A stretch of 64,000 bases of DNA from Paracoccus isoporae (GTDB lineage Bacteria; Pseudomonadota; Alphaproteobacteria; Rhodobacterales; Rhodobacteraceae): positions 124,001-188,000 of the forward strand of contig NZ_FNAH01000002.1 in NCBI RefSeq assembly GCF_900101865.1, written 5' to 3'. Positions 49,792 through 59,893 of this stretch are shown here, piece by piece. Under the pieces are notes generated by a model. That model searched no databases and was not told where the DNA came from. It saw only the letters and a list, made by a program, of their open reading frames with translations. The position numbers were made by a program, and so were the translations under genes. How positions within the stretch are numbered: the stretch's first letter is position 1; every line of letters begins with the position of its first letter.

Positions 49792-49810
49792 CCGGCGCGC
49801 CACGCGCCGG
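49792..49810 (+). other. Hairpin upstream of the inositol binding-protein gene
   Basis: CCGGCGCG-CCA-CGCGCCGG is a perfect 8-bp stem-loop in the 79-bp gap before the binding-protein gene. No T-run follows. Likely a 5' stabiliser or partial terminator within the operon. Confidence 0.5.
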
Positions 49811-49864
49811 GTGAGCCGGGCGGGAGGAGACGCCCGATCAACCACCAAGGGAGGAAGACCGAAG

Positions 49865-50782
49865 ATGAAACAGCTACTTGCAACCGCCGCGATGAGCCTC
49901 GCGCTCGCCGCACCCGGACTGGCGCAGGAGATTGTCGTCGTGGCCCACGGCCAGGCCAATGATCCGTTCTGGTCCGTGGTCAAGAACGGCGCTGCCAAGG
50001 CCGGCGAGGATACCGGCGCGAATGTCGATTTCCGCTCGCCCGAGACCTTCGACATGGTCCAGATGAGCCAGCTCATCGATGCCGCCGTAAACCAGGAACC
50101 GGACGGGCTGATCGTTTCGATACCCGATGCGGACGCGCTCGGCCCGTCGATCCAGCGCGCGGTCGAGGCTGGGATTCCGGTGATCTCGATGAACTCGGGC
50201 GGCGATGTTGCCGCGGATATGGGCGTGCTCTTGCATGTCGGGCAGTCTGAGTACGATGCCGGCGTCGCGGCGGGCGAGGAACTGGCCGAGATGGGCGGCA
50301 CCAAGGCGATCTGCGTCAACCACGAGGTCGGCAATGTGTCGCTCGACCAGCGTTGCGACGGGTTTGCCGAGGGTTTCGGCAATGTCGTTGAAGTCATCCC
50401 GACCCAGATGGACCCGGCCGATGTGCAGTCCAAGGTCCGCGCGGCACTCGAATCCGACCCCGAGATCGACACGATCCTGACTCTAGGCGCCTCGATGGTG
50501 GGTGAGCCCGCGGTCGATGCCGTGAAGGCCCTCGATCGCGACGATATCCAGATTGCCAGCTTCGACCTTTCTGCCGGCTTCCTACAGGCCGTCGTCGATG
50601 GCGACGCCACATTTGCCATCGACCAGCAGCAGTTCCTGCAAGGGTATCTGCCGGTCTCATTCCTGGCGCTGCAGGCCCAATACGGGCTGATGCCGGGCGG
50701 CGATGTGCCCTCGGGGCCGAACCTTGTGACGCAGGACAAGGCCGAACAGGTGGTCGAGCTGTCCGCCCAGGGGATCCGCTGA
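49865..50782 (+). CDS. Sugar ABC transporter substrate-binding protein (ribose/fructose type), probably for inositol
   Basis: 305-residue periplasmic binding protein of the RbsB/FrcB class. Signal peptide MKQLLATAAMSLALAAPGLA ends at AQ; the mature part starts EIVVVAHGQANDPFWSVVKN, then PDGLIVSIPDADALGPSIQR and VISMNSGGDVAADMG. AGGAAGACC precedes the ATG. It is followed by one permease and one single-domain ATPase. Position inside the iol operon suggests inositol or a sugar derived from it. Two perfect hairpins flank the gene. Confidence 0.92.
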   Translation: MKQLLATAAMSLALAAPGLAQEIVVVAHGQANDPFWSVVKNGAAKAGEDTGANVDFRSPETFDMVQMSQLIDAAVNQEPDGLIVSIPDADALGPSIQRAVEAGIPVISMNSGGDVAADMGVLLHVGQSEYDAGVAAGEELAEMGGTKAICVNHEVGNVSLDQRCDGFAEGFGNVVEVIPTQMDPADVQSKVRAALESDPEIDTILTLGASMVGEPAVDAVKALDRDDIQIASFDLSAGFLQAVVDGDATFAIDQQQFLQGYLPVSFLALQAQYGLMPGGDVPSGPNLVTQDKAEQVVELSAQGIR

Positions 50783-50794
50783 TCCTGTCCACCG

Positions 50795-50820
50795 GGCGCG
50801 CGGGAGAGGTCCCGCGCGCC
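50795..50820 (+). other. Strong hairpin between binding-protein and permease genes
   Basis: GGCGCGCGGGA-GAGG-TCCCGCGCGCC is a perfect 11-bp stem-loop beginning 12 bp after the binding-protein stop codon. No T-run follows. Such structures commonly protect the 3' end of binding-protein messages so that more of it is made than of the membrane parts. Confidence 0.65.
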
Positions 50821-50858
50821 TGGCGCATGACGAATTCATTTTCAGCGTGGGGGACCAC

Positions 50859-51962
50859 ATGACGGATGCCACGGATGGGGCGGACGAACGGATCAAGTCG
50901 GAATCCGTCGTCACCCGATTGATGAAACGGCCGGAGCTGGGCGCCATCAGCGGCGTCATCCTGGTCACGATCTTTTTCCTGATCACCGCCGATCGCAGCA
51001 TGTTCACCCTGTCCGGGATCATGAATTTCATGACCCCCGCCGCGCAGCTGGGCATCCTGGGCATCGCCGCCGCCATGCTGATGATCGGGGGCGAGTTCGA
51101 CCTGTCCATAGGCTCCATGGTGGCCTTCGCGGGGCTGATCTTCGGGGTGCTGGCGGTGAATATGGGCCTGCCGCTGATCCTCTGCATCCCGCTGACGCTT
51201 CTGGCCGCGGCGGGAATGGGGGCCGTCAACGGCACGGTGGTGATCCGCACCGGACTGCCCAGCTTCATCGTGACGCTGGCCTTCCTGTTCATCCTGCGCG
51301 GCGCCTCGCTCGTGGGGCTGAAATGGTTCACCGGCGGCTCGACGCAGCTTCGCGGCGTGCGCGACGCGGTGGAGGGCGATTTCCTCACCCCGTTCTTCTC
51401 GGGCGACGCTTTTCCCGGCCTGTTTTCCTGGCTGGCCGAGCGCGGCATCATCGACAGCTTCAACTCCGGCGCGCCCAAGGTGCCGGGCATCCCGGTCGAA
51501 ATCCTGTGGTTCATCGTCATGGCGCTGATCTGCACCTTCGTGCTGCTGCGCACGCCCGCGGGCAACTGGATCTTCGCCACCGGCGGCGATGACAATGCAG
51601 CGGCCAATTCCGGCGTGCCGGTCAAGCGCGTCAAGATCGCGCTGTTCATGCTGACCGCCTGCGCGGCGGCGCTTGTCGCCATCATCACCGTGATCGACGC
51701 GGGCTCCACCGATGCCCGGCGCGGCTTCATGAAGGAATTCGAGGCGATCATCACCGCGGTGATCGGCGGCTGCCTGCTGACCGGCGGCTACGGCTCGGCC
51801 ATCGGCGCATTTTTCGGCGCGATCATCTTCGGCATGGTCACGATCGGGCTGACCTATACCGATTTCGACCAGGACTGGTTCCAGGTCTTTCTGGGCGGAA
51901 TGCTGCTTCTGGCCGTCGTGTTCAACAACGTCATCCGCAAACGCGTGACGGGGGAGCGCTGA
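50859..51962 (+). CDS. Sugar ABC transporter permease
   Basis: 367-residue RbsC/FrcC-type permease with about ten hydrophobic helices, including [20 protein letters not shown], which bears the family GEFDLSIGS loop, and NTGTVV-like [20 protein letters not shown]. The [20 protein letters not shown] segment is the cytoplasmic coupling loop. An additional loop (about residues 160-200) is longer than in E. coli RbsC. It ends one base before the ATPase gene. Confidence 0.93.
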   Translation: MTDATDGADERIKSESVVTRLMKRPELGAISGVILVTIFFLITADRSMFTLSGIMNFMTPAAQLGILGIAAAMLMIGGEFDLSIGSMVAFAGLIFGVLAVNMGLPLILCIPLTLLAAAGMGAVNGTVVIRTGLPSFIVTLAFLFILRGASLVGLKWFTGGSTQLRGVRDAVEGDFLTPFFSGDAFPGLFSWLAERGIIDSFNSGAPKVPGIPVEILWFIVMALICTFVLLRTPAGNWIFATGGDDNAAANSGVPVKRVKIALFMLTACAAALVAIITVIDAGSTDARRGFMKEFEAIITAVIGGCLLTGGYGSAIGAFFGAIIFGMVTIGLTYTDFDQDWFQVFLGGMLLLAVVFNNVIRKRVTGER

Positions 51963-51963
51963 G

Positions 51964-52740
51964 ATGTCCGAACCCATCATCCACATGGAAAACATCAAGA
52001 AGCATTTCGGCAATGTCATCGCGCTGAACGGCGTGACCTTCGATGTGCGCCCCGGCGAATGCCACTGCCTGCTGGGCGACAACGGCGCGGGGAAATCCAC
52101 CTTCATCAAGACCATGTCGGGCGTCCACAAACCCACCGCCGGAGAGATCTTCTTCGAAGGCCGCCCGATGAGCTTCGACAGCCCCCGCGACGCGATGGAG
52201 GCGGGGATCGCCACCGTCTTCCAGGATCTCGCCATGATCCCGCTGATGAGCGTGACGCGCAATTTCTTCATGGGCCGCGAGCCCAAGAAGGGCGGCATCA
52301 TCAAGCGCTTCGACATCGACCGCGCCAACCAGATCACCATGGAGGAGATGCGCCGCATGGGCATCAACCTGCGCGCGCCCGATCAGGCGGTCGGCGCGCT
52401 CTCGGGCGGCGAACGCCAGACCGTCGCCATTGCGCGCGCGGTCTATTTCGGCGCCAAGGTGCTGATCCTCGACGAACCCACCTCGGCGCTTGGCGTGCGC
52501 CAGACCTCCAACGTGCTGGCCACCATCGACCGGGTGCGCAACCAGGGCATCGGTGTCGTGTTCATCAGCCATAACGTGCGCCACGCCATGGCGGTGGGCG
52601 ACCGTTTCACCGTGCTGAACCGGGGACAGACGCTCGGCACCGCGGTGAAGGGAGAGATCGACGCGGCCCAGCTTCAGGACATGATGGCCGGCGGGCAGGA
52701 AATGGCCCAGCTCGAAGGCTCGCTCGGCGGCACGGTCTAG
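51964..52740 (+). CDS. Sugar ABC transporter ATPase, single-domain (FrcA type)
   Basis: 258-residue ATPase with Walker [11 protein letters not shown], signature [14 protein letters not shown], Walker [12 protein letters not shown] and switch His in FISHNV. Ribose-type ATPases are usually about 500 residues with two cassettes; this one has a single cassette and must act as a homodimer, as in alphaproteobacterial fructose/inositol transporters. It starts 2 bp after the permease stop. Confidence 0.94.
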   Translation: MSEPIIHMENIKKHFGNVIALNGVTFDVRPGECHCLLGDNGAGKSTFIKTMSGVHKPTAGEIFFEGRPMSFDSPRDAMEAGIATVFQDLAMIPLMSVTRNFFMGREPKKGGIIKRFDIDRANQITMEEMRRMGINLRAPDQAVGALSGGERQTVAIARAVYFGAKVLILDEPTSALGVRQTSNVLATIDRVRNQGIGVVFISHNVRHAMAVGDRFTVLNRGQTLGTAVKGEIDAAQLQDMMAGGQEMAQLEGSLGGTV

Positions 52741-52795
52741 GACAAGCAGCGGGCCGGGCGGATCGCGCCCGTCCGCCATCCCGACAGGAGACGAC

Positions 52796-53932
52796 ATGAT
52801 CCATCCCATGCCGCAAGCCCCGCTCGGCGTTGCCCTGATCGGCACCGGCTTCATGGGCAAATGCCACGCCATGGCCTGGCGCAATGTCGCCACGGTCTTC
52901 GGCGGCGCCCATCCGAGGCTGGAGATCCTCTGCGACACCCCCGCCGACCGGGCCGGGGAGATCGCGGCGCAGTTCGGTTTCGCCCGCGCCACGGATGACT
53001 GGCAGGTGGCGGTGGCCGACCCGGCCGTCGATGTGGTCTCGATCACCACGCCGAACGGTCTGCACCGCCCCATGGCCGAGGCGGCCTTGCGCGGGGGCAA
53101 GCATGTCTGGCTGGAAAAACCCATGGCGCTGACGCTGGCCGATGCGCAATCCATGGCCGATCTGGCCGCTTCCCATCCCGGGCAGGTCACGCTTCTGGGT
53201 TACAACTACCTGCGCAACCCGGCCTTTCAGGCGGCCGAACGTCTGGTCGCCGCAGGCGAAATCGGCCGCCCGCTGGCCTTTCGCGGCGTGTATGACGAGG
53301 ATTACTCGGCCGATCCCGATCTGCCCTGGTCCTGGCGCATGACCCATGCGGGCGGCGGGCTGGGCGTGCTGGGCGATCTCGGCTGTCACCTCGTCAGCCA
53401 GATGGTCGCGCTGATGGGCGATGTGGCCGAGGTGACGGCCATGACCCAGATCGCCGTGCCGAGCCGCCTTTCGCCCGACGGACCGCGCGATGTCGAGAAC
53501 GAGGACAGCGCCATGGCGCTGATCCGCTTTGCCTCCGGCGCGCAGGGCAGTTTCGCCACCTCGCGCGTGGCGCGCGGCCGCAAATGCCGCCTGCAATGGG
53601 AGGTTCACGGCAGCGACGGCACGCTGGTCTTCGATCAGGAGAACATGAACGAGCTGTGGCTCCACCGCGCGGGCGAGGCCGGCTTCACCCGCCATCTCAG
53701 CGGCCCCGAACAGCCCGATTTCGCCGCATTCTGCCCCGCGCCGGGCCATAATTTCGGCTTCAACGAACAGAAGATCATCGAATGCCGCGACCTGCTACGC
53801 GCGATTGCGGGCGGCTCCGCCGCCGCGCCCGATTTCGCCGCCGGTCTGCGGATCGAGCGCGTCATTCACGCCATGGCCGCCTCGAACGGCCAGCCCGTCC
53901 GCATCGAGGAGCTTAGCCATGAAGCCGCTTGA
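52796..53932 (+). CDS. Second Gfo/Idh/MocA dehydrogenase of the inositol operon
   Basis: 378-residue NAD(P)-dependent oxidoreductase: [39 protein letters not shown] with the EKP lysine, and [20 protein letters not shown]. The [13 protein letters not shown] block differs from the IolG block in the first gene, so it probably acts on another isomer (scyllo- or D-chiro-inositol) or on a later keto sugar. ACAGGAG precedes the ATG. Its last 14 bp overlap iolC. Confidence 0.88.
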   Translation: MIHPMPQAPLGVALIGTGFMGKCHAMAWRNVATVFGGAHPRLEILCDTPADRAGEIAAQFGFARATDDWQVAVADPAVDVVSITTPNGLHRPMAEAALRGGKHVWLEKPMALTLADAQSMADLAASHPGQVTLLGYNYLRNPAFQAAERLVAAGEIGRPLAFRGVYDEDYSADPDLPWSWRMTHAGGGLGVLGDLGCHLVSQMVALMGDVAEVTAMTQIAVPSRLSPDGPRDVENEDSAMALIRFASGAQGSFATSRVARGRKCRLQWEVHGSDGTLVFDQENMNELWLHRAGEAGFTRHLSGPEQPDFAAFCPAPGHNFGFNEQKIIECRDLLRAIAGGSAAAPDFAAGLRIERVIHAMAASNGQPVRIEELSHEAA

Positions 53933-55838
53933 TCTCATCACCATCGGTCGCAGCAGCGTGGACCTCTATGGCGACCAGATCGGTGGCCGGCTGGAGGATA
54001 TGGGGTCGTTCAGCAAGTATATCGGCGGCAGCCCGACCAATATCGCCTGCGGGACGGCGCGGCTGGGGCTGAAATCCGCCGTCATCACCGGGGTGGGCGA
54101 TGAGCATATGGGCCGCTTCATCCGAGAGCAGTTGCAGCGCGAGGGGGTGGATGTGCGCGGGGTTAAGACCGACCCCGCGCGGCTGACCGCCCTGGTTCTC
54201 TTGGGCATCCGCGACGAGGACAGCTTTCCACTGATCTTCTATCGCGAGAATTGCGCCGATATGGGTCTGACCGAGGTTGATATCGACGAGGATTTCATCG
54301 CCGAGGCGCGGTCAGTGCTGGCCACCGGGACGCATCTGTCGCACCCGCAAACCCGCGCCGCCGTCATCAAGGCGCTGGAACTGGCGCGCAAGCACGGCGC
54401 GCGGACGGCGCTCGACATCGATTATCGTCCCAATCTCTGGGGCGTGGCGGGCCATGGCGAGGGCGAGAGCCGCTTCGTCGCAAGCGAGGCGGTCACGGCG
54501 GAGCTGCAATCGACGCTTCACCTTTTCGACCTGATCGTGGGCACCGAGGAGGAATTCCACATCGCCGGCGGCAGCACCGACACGATTGCGGCGCTGCGCG
54601 CGGTCCGCAAGGTCTCTGACGCCACGCTGGTCTGCAAACGCGGCGCGGCGGGGGCTGTGGCCTTCGAGGGCGACATCCCCGACAGCCTCGATGACGGCCA
54701 GACCGGTCCGGGTTTTCCGATCGAGGTCTTCAACGTCCTCGGCGCGGGCGACGGGTTTTTCTCGGGGCTGATGAAAGGCTGGCTGGACGGCGAGGACTGG
54801 CCGACGGCGCTGAAATATGCCAATGCCTGCGGCGCCTTCGCGGTCAGCCGCCACGGCTGCACGCCCGCCTATCCCTCGCTGACGGAGCTGGAGTTCTTCC
54901 TCAGGCGCGGCGTGACCCAGCCCGATCTGCGCAATGACGCCGAACTGGAACAGATCCACTGGGCCACCAACCGTCAGGGCCGCATGGGCGGCGACTGGTC
55001 CGAGATGCGCGTCTTCGCCTTCGACCACCGCGCGCAGCTCGAAGAGATGGACGGCTATACGCCGGACAAGGGCGGGGTGTTCAAGGAGTTGTGCCTGAGC
55101 GCCGCGCTTCAGGTGGCAAACGGGCAGAGCGGCTACGGCATCCTCTGCGACAACCGCATCGGGCGTTCGGCGCTGCATGCGGCCAGCGGCAGCGGCCTGT
55201 GGATCGGGCGGCCCGCCGAATGGCCCGGCTCCCGCCCTTTGACGCTGGAGCCGGAGCTCGGCCCCGATTGCGGCGGTCTGCAGGAATGGGCGCGCGAGAA
55301 TATCGTGAAATGCCTCTGCTTCTGCCATCCCGATGACGATGCCGCGATGCGCGAGGATCAGGAGGCCACGATCCGGCGGCTTTACACGGCGGCGCGCCGC
55401 AACGATCTGGAGTTCCTGCTGGAGGTGATCCCCTCCAAGGTCGGCCCGGTCGATGACATGACCACCGCGACCCTGATCCGGCAATTCTACGCCATCGGCG
55501 TCTATCCCGACTGGTGGAAGCTGGAGCCGATGAAAACCCGCGAGGGCTGGCAGAACGCCATCGACGCCATCGAGGAACATGACAAACACACCCGCGGCAT
55601 CGTCGTCCTCGGCCTAGACGCGCCCGAAGCCGAGCTGGCCGCCAGCTTTGAGGTCGCGGCGGGTTTCGATCTGGTCAAGGGTTTCGCCGTCGGCCGCACC
55701 ATCTTCGGTGACGCGGCGCGGGCGTGGATGCAGGGTGAAATCGGCGACGACGACGCGGTCGCGCAAATGGCGGAGCGATATGCGCGGCTTTGCGAGATTT
55801 GGGACAGCGCCCGCAGCAAGGCAAAGGCGGCGGCCTGA
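53919..55838 (+). CDS. iolC: 5-dehydro-2-deoxygluconokinase fused to DUF2090 aldolase-like domain
   Basis: 639-residue fusion. Residues 1 to about 330 are a PfkB kinase ([57 protein letters not shown] with the catalytic GAGD at 274-277) that phosphorylates 5-dehydro-2-deoxygluconate. Residues about 345-635 are DUF2090, a class-I-aldolase-like barrel ([42 protein letters not shown]) thought to act as the IolJ aldolase. Joining both is common in proteobacteria. The start is inside the end of the preceding gene. Confidence 0.94.
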   Translation: MKPLDLITIGRSSVDLYGDQIGGRLEDMGSFSKYIGGSPTNIACGTARLGLKSAVITGVGDEHMGRFIREQLQREGVDVRGVKTDPARLTALVLLGIRDEDSFPLIFYRENCADMGLTEVDIDEDFIAEARSVLATGTHLSHPQTRAAVIKALELARKHGARTALDIDYRPNLWGVAGHGEGESRFVASEAVTAELQSTLHLFDLIVGTEEEFHIAGGSTDTIAALRAVRKVSDATLVCKRGAAGAVAFEGDIPDSLDDGQTGPGFPIEVFNVLGAGDGFFSGLMKGWLDGEDWPTALKYANACGAFAVSRHGCTPAYPSLTELEFFLRRGVTQPDLRNDAELEQIHWATNRQGRMGGDWSEMRVFAFDHRAQLEEMDGYTPDKGGVFKELCLSAALQVANGQSGYGILCDNRIGRSALHAASGSGLWIGRPAEWPGSRPLTLEPELGPDCGGLQEWARENIVKCLCFCHPDDDAAMREDQEATIRRLYTAARRNDLEFLLEVIPSKVGPVDDMTTATLIRQFYAIGVYPDWWKLEPMKTREGWQNAIDAIEEHDKHTRGIVVLGLDAPEAELAASFEVAAGFDLVKGFAVGRTIFGDAARAWMQGEIGDDDAVAQMAERYARLCEIWDSARSKAKAAA

Positions 55839-55843
55839 TCCTT

Positions 55844-55865
55844 GGGTATTTGGATGAAGAAGAAA
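55844..55865 (+). repeat. GGGTATTT-type junction element, copy 1
   Basis: GGGTATTTGGATGAAGAAGA lies directly between the iolC stop and the iolD ribosome site. A related element is at 58695-58717 (GGGGTATTTTCCTGAGGAGA). Both share GGGTATTT followed by a purine-rich GAGAAG-like tail 8-10 bases later. Confidence 0.4.
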
Positions 55866-55879
55866 TTGGAGGCGATGTG

Positions 55880-57721
55880 ATGAGCGGCAAGACCATCCGA
55901 CTGACCGCCGCGCAGGCCATGACCCGCTGGCTGTCGGTGCAGATGAACGAGGACGATCAGCGCTTCATCGAAGGCGTCTGGGCGATCTTCGGTCATGGCA
56001 ATGTGGCGGGGATCGGCGAGGCGCTCCACGGCATGGGCGAGGCGCTTCCGACATGGCGGGGCCAGAACGAACAGTCGATGGCCCATGCCGCGATTGCCTG
56101 GGCCAAGGGCCATGCGCGCCGCCGGGCACAGGCGGTGACGACCTCGATCGGGCCGGGGGCGACCAATGTCGTGACGGCGGCGGCGCTTGCGCATGTGAAC
56201 CGGCTGCCGCTGCTGGTCATTGCGGGCGATGTGTTTGCGAATCGCCGCCCCGATCCGGTGCTGCAGCAAGTCGAGGATTGGGGCGACGGGACCGTCAGCG
56301 CGAATGACTGTTTCCGCCCCGTCAGCCGCTATTTCGACCGTATCACACGGCCCGAACATCTGCTGACGGCCTTGCCCCGCGCCATGGCCGCGATGACCGA
56401 CCCCGCCGCTTGCGGCCCGGCGGTGCTGAGTTTCTGTCAGGATGTGCAGGCCGAAGCCTATGACTGGCCCGCGGCATTCTTCGAACCCCGCATCTGGCGC
56501 ATCCGCCGCCCCGAACCCGACCGTCAGGAACTGGCCGAAGTCGCGGACATGATCCGCGCCGCGCGCGCGCCGGTGATCGTGGCGGGCGGGGGCGTGATCT
56601 ATGCGCAGGCCGAGGACGCGCTGAGCGACTTCGCGACCCGCCACAATATCCCGGTGATCGAGACCCAGGCCGGCAAATCCGCCCTGCCGCAGGATCACAA
56701 GATGAATTATGGCGCGGCGGGGGTCGATGGCTCGGGCGCGGCCAATGCCATGGCCGCACAGGCCGATCTGGTGATCGGCATCGGCACGAGGTTGCAGGAT
56801 TTCACCACCGGCTCGCGGACGCTGTTTCCGGATGCGAGACTGGCCAGCATCAATGTCCAGCCCTATGACGCGGCCAAGCATGGCGGGGTCAGCCTCGTCG
56901 CCGATGCCAAAGTGGCGCTTGCGGCACTGACGCAGGCGCTTGGCGAGTACCGCGCCGATGCGGCAAACCCGCAGGCCCGCGCCGATTGGCTGGAGGCCGT
57001 CACCGCCCATTGCGCCGCCCCCACCGATACCAACGAACTGCCCACCGACGCGCAGGTGATCGGCGCGGTGCAGCGCGCGACAGGCCCCGACGCCATCGCT
57101 ATGTGCGCCGCAGGCACCATGCCCGGTGCGTTGAAGCTGCTGTGGCAGGCCAGCCGGCACGGCTATCACATGGAATACGGCTATAGCTGCATGGGATACG
57201 AGATCGCGGGCGCCATGGGCCTGAAACTGGCCCGTCCCGACCGCGAGGTGATCTGCTTTGTCGGCGATGGCAGCTATATGATGGCCAATTCGGAACTGGC
57301 CACGGCGGTGATGCGGCGCATCCCCTTCACCGTCGTGCTGACCGATAATCGCGGCTATGGCTGCATCAACCGGCTGCAACAGGGCACGGGCGGGGTGCCG
57401 TTCAACAATCTCTATGTGAACAGCAATATCGAGACCCAGCCGCAGATCGATTTCGTGGCCCATGCCGCCAGCATGGGGGCGCATGCGGTCAAGGCGGGCG
57501 GCATCGCGGAGCTGGAATCAGAGATCGCCGCCGCGCGGTCCCGCGACATTCCCACCGTGATCGTCATCGACACCACCGCCGAGCCCGGCCCCGGCGACGG
57601 GCTGGAAGGCGCCGGGCATTTCTGGGACGTGGCCGTGCCGGAGGTGGGCGAGACCCAAAAACTTCGCGCCGCCTATGCCGATTACCTTGCCAATATCGCC
57701 CGCCAGAGGCTTGTGAACTGA
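55880..57721 (+). CDS. iolD: 3D-(3,5/4)-trihydroxycyclohexane-1,2-dione hydrolase
   Basis: 613-residue thiamine-diphosphate enzyme that opens the ring of the dione formed by IolE. TIRLTAAQAMTRWLSVQMNE is the family N-terminus, GHGNVAGIGEALHGMGEALP and TTSIGPGATNVVTAAALAHV follow, and FVGDGSYMMANSELATA with GYGCINRLQQGTGG is the TPP-Mg site. A GGAGG site precedes the ATG at 55880. Confidence 0.96.
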   Translation: MSGKTIRLTAAQAMTRWLSVQMNEDDQRFIEGVWAIFGHGNVAGIGEALHGMGEALPTWRGQNEQSMAHAAIAWAKGHARRRAQAVTTSIGPGATNVVTAAALAHVNRLPLLVIAGDVFANRRPDPVLQQVEDWGDGTVSANDCFRPVSRYFDRITRPEHLLTALPRAMAAMTDPAACGPAVLSFCQDVQAEAYDWPAAFFEPRIWRIRRPEPDRQELAEVADMIRAARAPVIVAGGGVIYAQAEDALSDFATRHNIPVIETQAGKSALPQDHKMNYGAAGVDGSGAANAMAAQADLVIGIGTRLQDFTTGSRTLFPDARLASINVQPYDAAKHGGVSLVADAKVALAALTQALGEYRADAANPQARADWLEAVTAHCAAPTDTNELPTDAQVIGAVQRATGPDAIAMCAAGTMPGALKLLWQASRHGYHMEYGYSCMGYEIAGAMGLKLARPDREVICFVGDGSYMMANSELATAVMRRIPFTVVLTDNRGYGCINRLQQGTGGVPFNNLYVNSNIETQPQIDFVAHAASMGAHAVKAGGIAELESEIAAARSRDIPTVIVIDTTAEPGPGDGLEGAGHFWDVAVPEVGETQKLRAAYADYLANIARQRLVN

Positions 57722-57728
57722 GGCTGAC

Positions 57729-58643
57729 ATGATCCGTTACGGCACCAATCCCATCGCCTGGTCGAATGATGACGACCACTCCATCGGCGCGCATCTTTCG
57801 CTCGAGGATTGCCTCACCGATTGCCGCGAGATCGGCTTTGACGGCATCGAGAAGGGCCACAAGATGCCCTCGGACGGTGATGAGCTGAAAGCCGCGCTCG
57901 GCGCGTATGGGCTGCAATTCATCGGCGGCTGGCATTCGACGAATATCCTGGCCACCGGCTCGACCCCGCAGGTGGAGCGCGCGGCGATGGATGCGCATAT
58001 CGCCATGTCGAAAGCGGCGGGCAGCGATCTCATCATCATCTGCGAATGTTCCAACACCGTGCATGGCAAAAGCGAGGTCGCCGCCAATGACCGGCCGATT
58101 CTCAGCGATGAGGAATGGGACCGGCTGATGGCGGGCATCAACGATCTGGCCGCCCATGCCGCCGGGCAGGGGATGCGCTTCTGCTATCACCACCATGCCG
58201 GCTCCTGCGTCGAAAGCGCCGCGGATATCGACCGCTTCATGGCCGCCGCCGGGCCGGATGTGCATCTGCTGCTGGATACGGGACACGCGCATTTCGGCGG
58301 CGCCGATCCGGCGGAGCTGGCGCGCAGATACATGTCCCGCGTGGGCCATATCCATTGCAAGAATATCCGGCAGAAGGTGATGGAGGAGGTGCGCGCCGAG
58401 GGGCTTTCCTTCATCGAGGGCGTCCGCCGCGGCGCCTTCACCGTCCCCGGCGACCCCGAAGGCTGCGTGGACTTCGCCCCGGTGCTGCGCATCGCCGCAG
58501 AAGCCGGATATGACGGCTGGCTGGTGATCGAAGCCGAGCAGGACAGCGCCAGCCGCGACCCGAAGCATTACCAGTCCATGGGCCTCGACGCGCTGCGCCG
58601 CATGGCCCGCGAGGCCGGGCTGGATCGTGATGCGGCGGCATAA
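57729..58643 (+). CDS. iolE: Myo-inosose-2 dehydratase
   Basis: 304-residue TIM-barrel dehydratase acting on 2-keto-myo-inositol. Family blocks are RYGTNPIAWSNDDDHSIGAH, GGWHSTNIL, CYHHHAGSCVES, LLDTGHAHFGG and HIHCKNIRQKVMEEVRAEGL, with metal ligands among the His, Asp and Glu residues. Seven bases separate it from iolD. The operon continues to iolB after a 257-bp gap. Confidence 0.96.
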   Translation: MIRYGTNPIAWSNDDDHSIGAHLSLEDCLTDCREIGFDGIEKGHKMPSDGDELKAALGAYGLQFIGGWHSTNILATGSTPQVERAAMDAHIAMSKAAGSDLIIICECSNTVHGKSEVAANDRPILSDEEWDRLMAGINDLAAHAAGQGMRFCYHHHAGSCVESAADIDRFMAAAGPDVHLLLDTGHAHFGGADPAELARRYMSRVGHIHCKNIRQKVMEEVRAEGLSFIEGVRRGAFTVPGDPEGCVDFAPVLRIAAEAGYDGWLVIEAEQDSASRDPKHYQSMGLDALRRMAREAGLDRDAAA

Positions 58644-58694
58644 GCGCAGGATGGCAGGGGCGCTGCCCCTCCTGGCCTGCGGCCAGTTCACCCC

Positions 58695-58717
58695 GGGGTA
58701 TTTTCCTGAGGAGAAGG
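58695..58717 (+). repeat. GGGTATTT-type junction element, copy 2
   Basis: Begins GGGGTATTTTCCTGAGGAGA. Related to the element at 55844-55865 by position after a gene end and by the GGGTATTT core plus purine-rich tail. Confidence 0.4.
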
Positions 58718-58731
58718 CGCGAGGCGCGGTG

Positions 58732-58752
58732 TTCGGTGTACGCGCTGTGTAC
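58732..58752 (+). repeat. 21-bp element, copy 2, upstream of iolB
   Basis: Identical in all 21 positions to the minus-strand copy at 29053-29073 (begins TTCGGTGTACGCGCTGTGTA). It lies 148 bp upstream of the iolB start, with copy 1 lying 188 bp upstream of the receptor start. Confidence 0.6.
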
Positions 58753-58900
58753 ATGTTGTGGTCGGGCGGTGCACGGCCCGTGCGGCCGTTCGGCCAGCAC
58801 TTGCAGGGTGTTTCGCGGCCGCAGGGATGACCCGCCGTGCGGCGCAACGCACGGTGCTGTTGCCCCTAACGGCGGCGCCGAGTTTGAGAAAGGACATGCT

Positions 58901-59710
58901 ATGAGCCATCTTCTGCACAAACCCTTCGGCAGCCATGGCGAGGTGCATCGCATCACGCCCGAGGATGCCGGCTGGCGCTATGTCGGCTTCTCCCTGCACC
59001 GCCTGCGCGCGGGCGACCGCGCCGGCGATCTGACCGGGGATCGAGAGGTCATTCTGGTGATGGTCGAAGGCAAGGCCCGGATCGAGGCCGCCGGGCGGGA
59101 CTGGGGCGAATTGGGCGAGCGGATGGATGTGTTCGACAAGACCCCGCCGCATTGCCTCTATGTCCCGAACGGCCAGCAATGGCAGGCCGAAGCGACAACC
59201 GATTGCGTCATCGCGGCCTGCTCTGCCCCCGGCCGCGGCGGCCATGAGGCCCGCCGGATCGGGCCCGACGGCATCACCCTGACCGAACGCGGAAAGGGTA
59301 CCAATACCCGCCATATCAACAATATCGCCATGGAGGATCAGGATTACGCCGACAGCCTGCTGGTGACCGAGGTCTTCACCCCCGCAGGCCACTGGTCCAG
59401 CTATCCCAGCCACCGCCATGACGAGGATGATTTCCCCCGCATCACCTATCTGGAGGAGACCTATTACCACCGCCTGAACCCCAGCAATGGCTGGGCGATT
59501 CAGCGGGTCTATACCGATGATGGCAGCCTCGATGAGAACATGGCGGTCAAGGACGGCGATGTCGTCTGCGTCCCCCGAGGCCACCACCCCTGCGGCGCTC
59601 CTTACGGCTTCGAGATGTACTACCTCAACGTCATGGCAGGACCGCGCCGGAACTGGCGCTTTGTCCCCGCGCCGGAGGTAGAGTGGATCATGGAGAGGGA
59701 TAAGGGGTAG
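58901..59710 (+). CDS. iolB: 5-deoxy-glucuronate isomerase
   Basis: 269-residue cupin-fold isomerase converting 5-deoxy-glucuronate to 5-dehydro-2-deoxygluconate, the IolC substrate. Metal-binding regions are SSYPSHRHDEDD and YYHRLNPSNGWAIQRVY, then VPRGHHPCGAPYGFEMYYLN, all typical of IolB. AAAGGA precedes the ATG at 58901. It is the last inositol gene in the window; iolA (malonate-semialdehyde dehydrogenase) is not present. Confidence 0.95.
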   Translation: MSHLLHKPFGSHGEVHRITPEDAGWRYVGFSLHRLRAGDRAGDLTGDREVILVMVEGKARIEAAGRDWGELGERMDVFDKTPPHCLYVPNGQQWQAEATTDCVIAACSAPGRGGHEARRIGPDGITLTERGKGTNTRHINNIAMEDQDYADSLLVTEVFTPAGHWSSYPSHRHDEDDFPRITYLEETYYHRLNPSNGWAIQRVYTDDGSLDENMAVKDGDVVCVPRGHHPCGAPYGFEMYYLNVMAGPRRNWRFVPAPEVEWIMERDKG

Positions 59711-59893
59711 GGGGGCCGGCCACGCGCGACGCAGCGCGATGCCCTGCCGGTCCGGGCGAGACAGGCTTTGACTTTGCCCCGGCCAGCGGCTAAGGGCGGC
59801 GTTTCGGCTGCATGTGGTGGGCGCGGATGGGCCGCGCAGAAACCGGACCGGGCCGATACCCCCCGGCCCGAGGGCCCCATCCTGGCAGACGAG

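Larger units (their letters stand above)
58644..58900. other. Gap between iolE and iolB holding two repeated elements
   Basis: 257 bp, much larger than other gaps in the operon. It contains the second GGGTATTT element (58695-58717) and the second copy of the 21-bp GTGTAC element (58732-58752). No gene was recognised; iolB may have its own promoter here. Confidence 0.5.
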
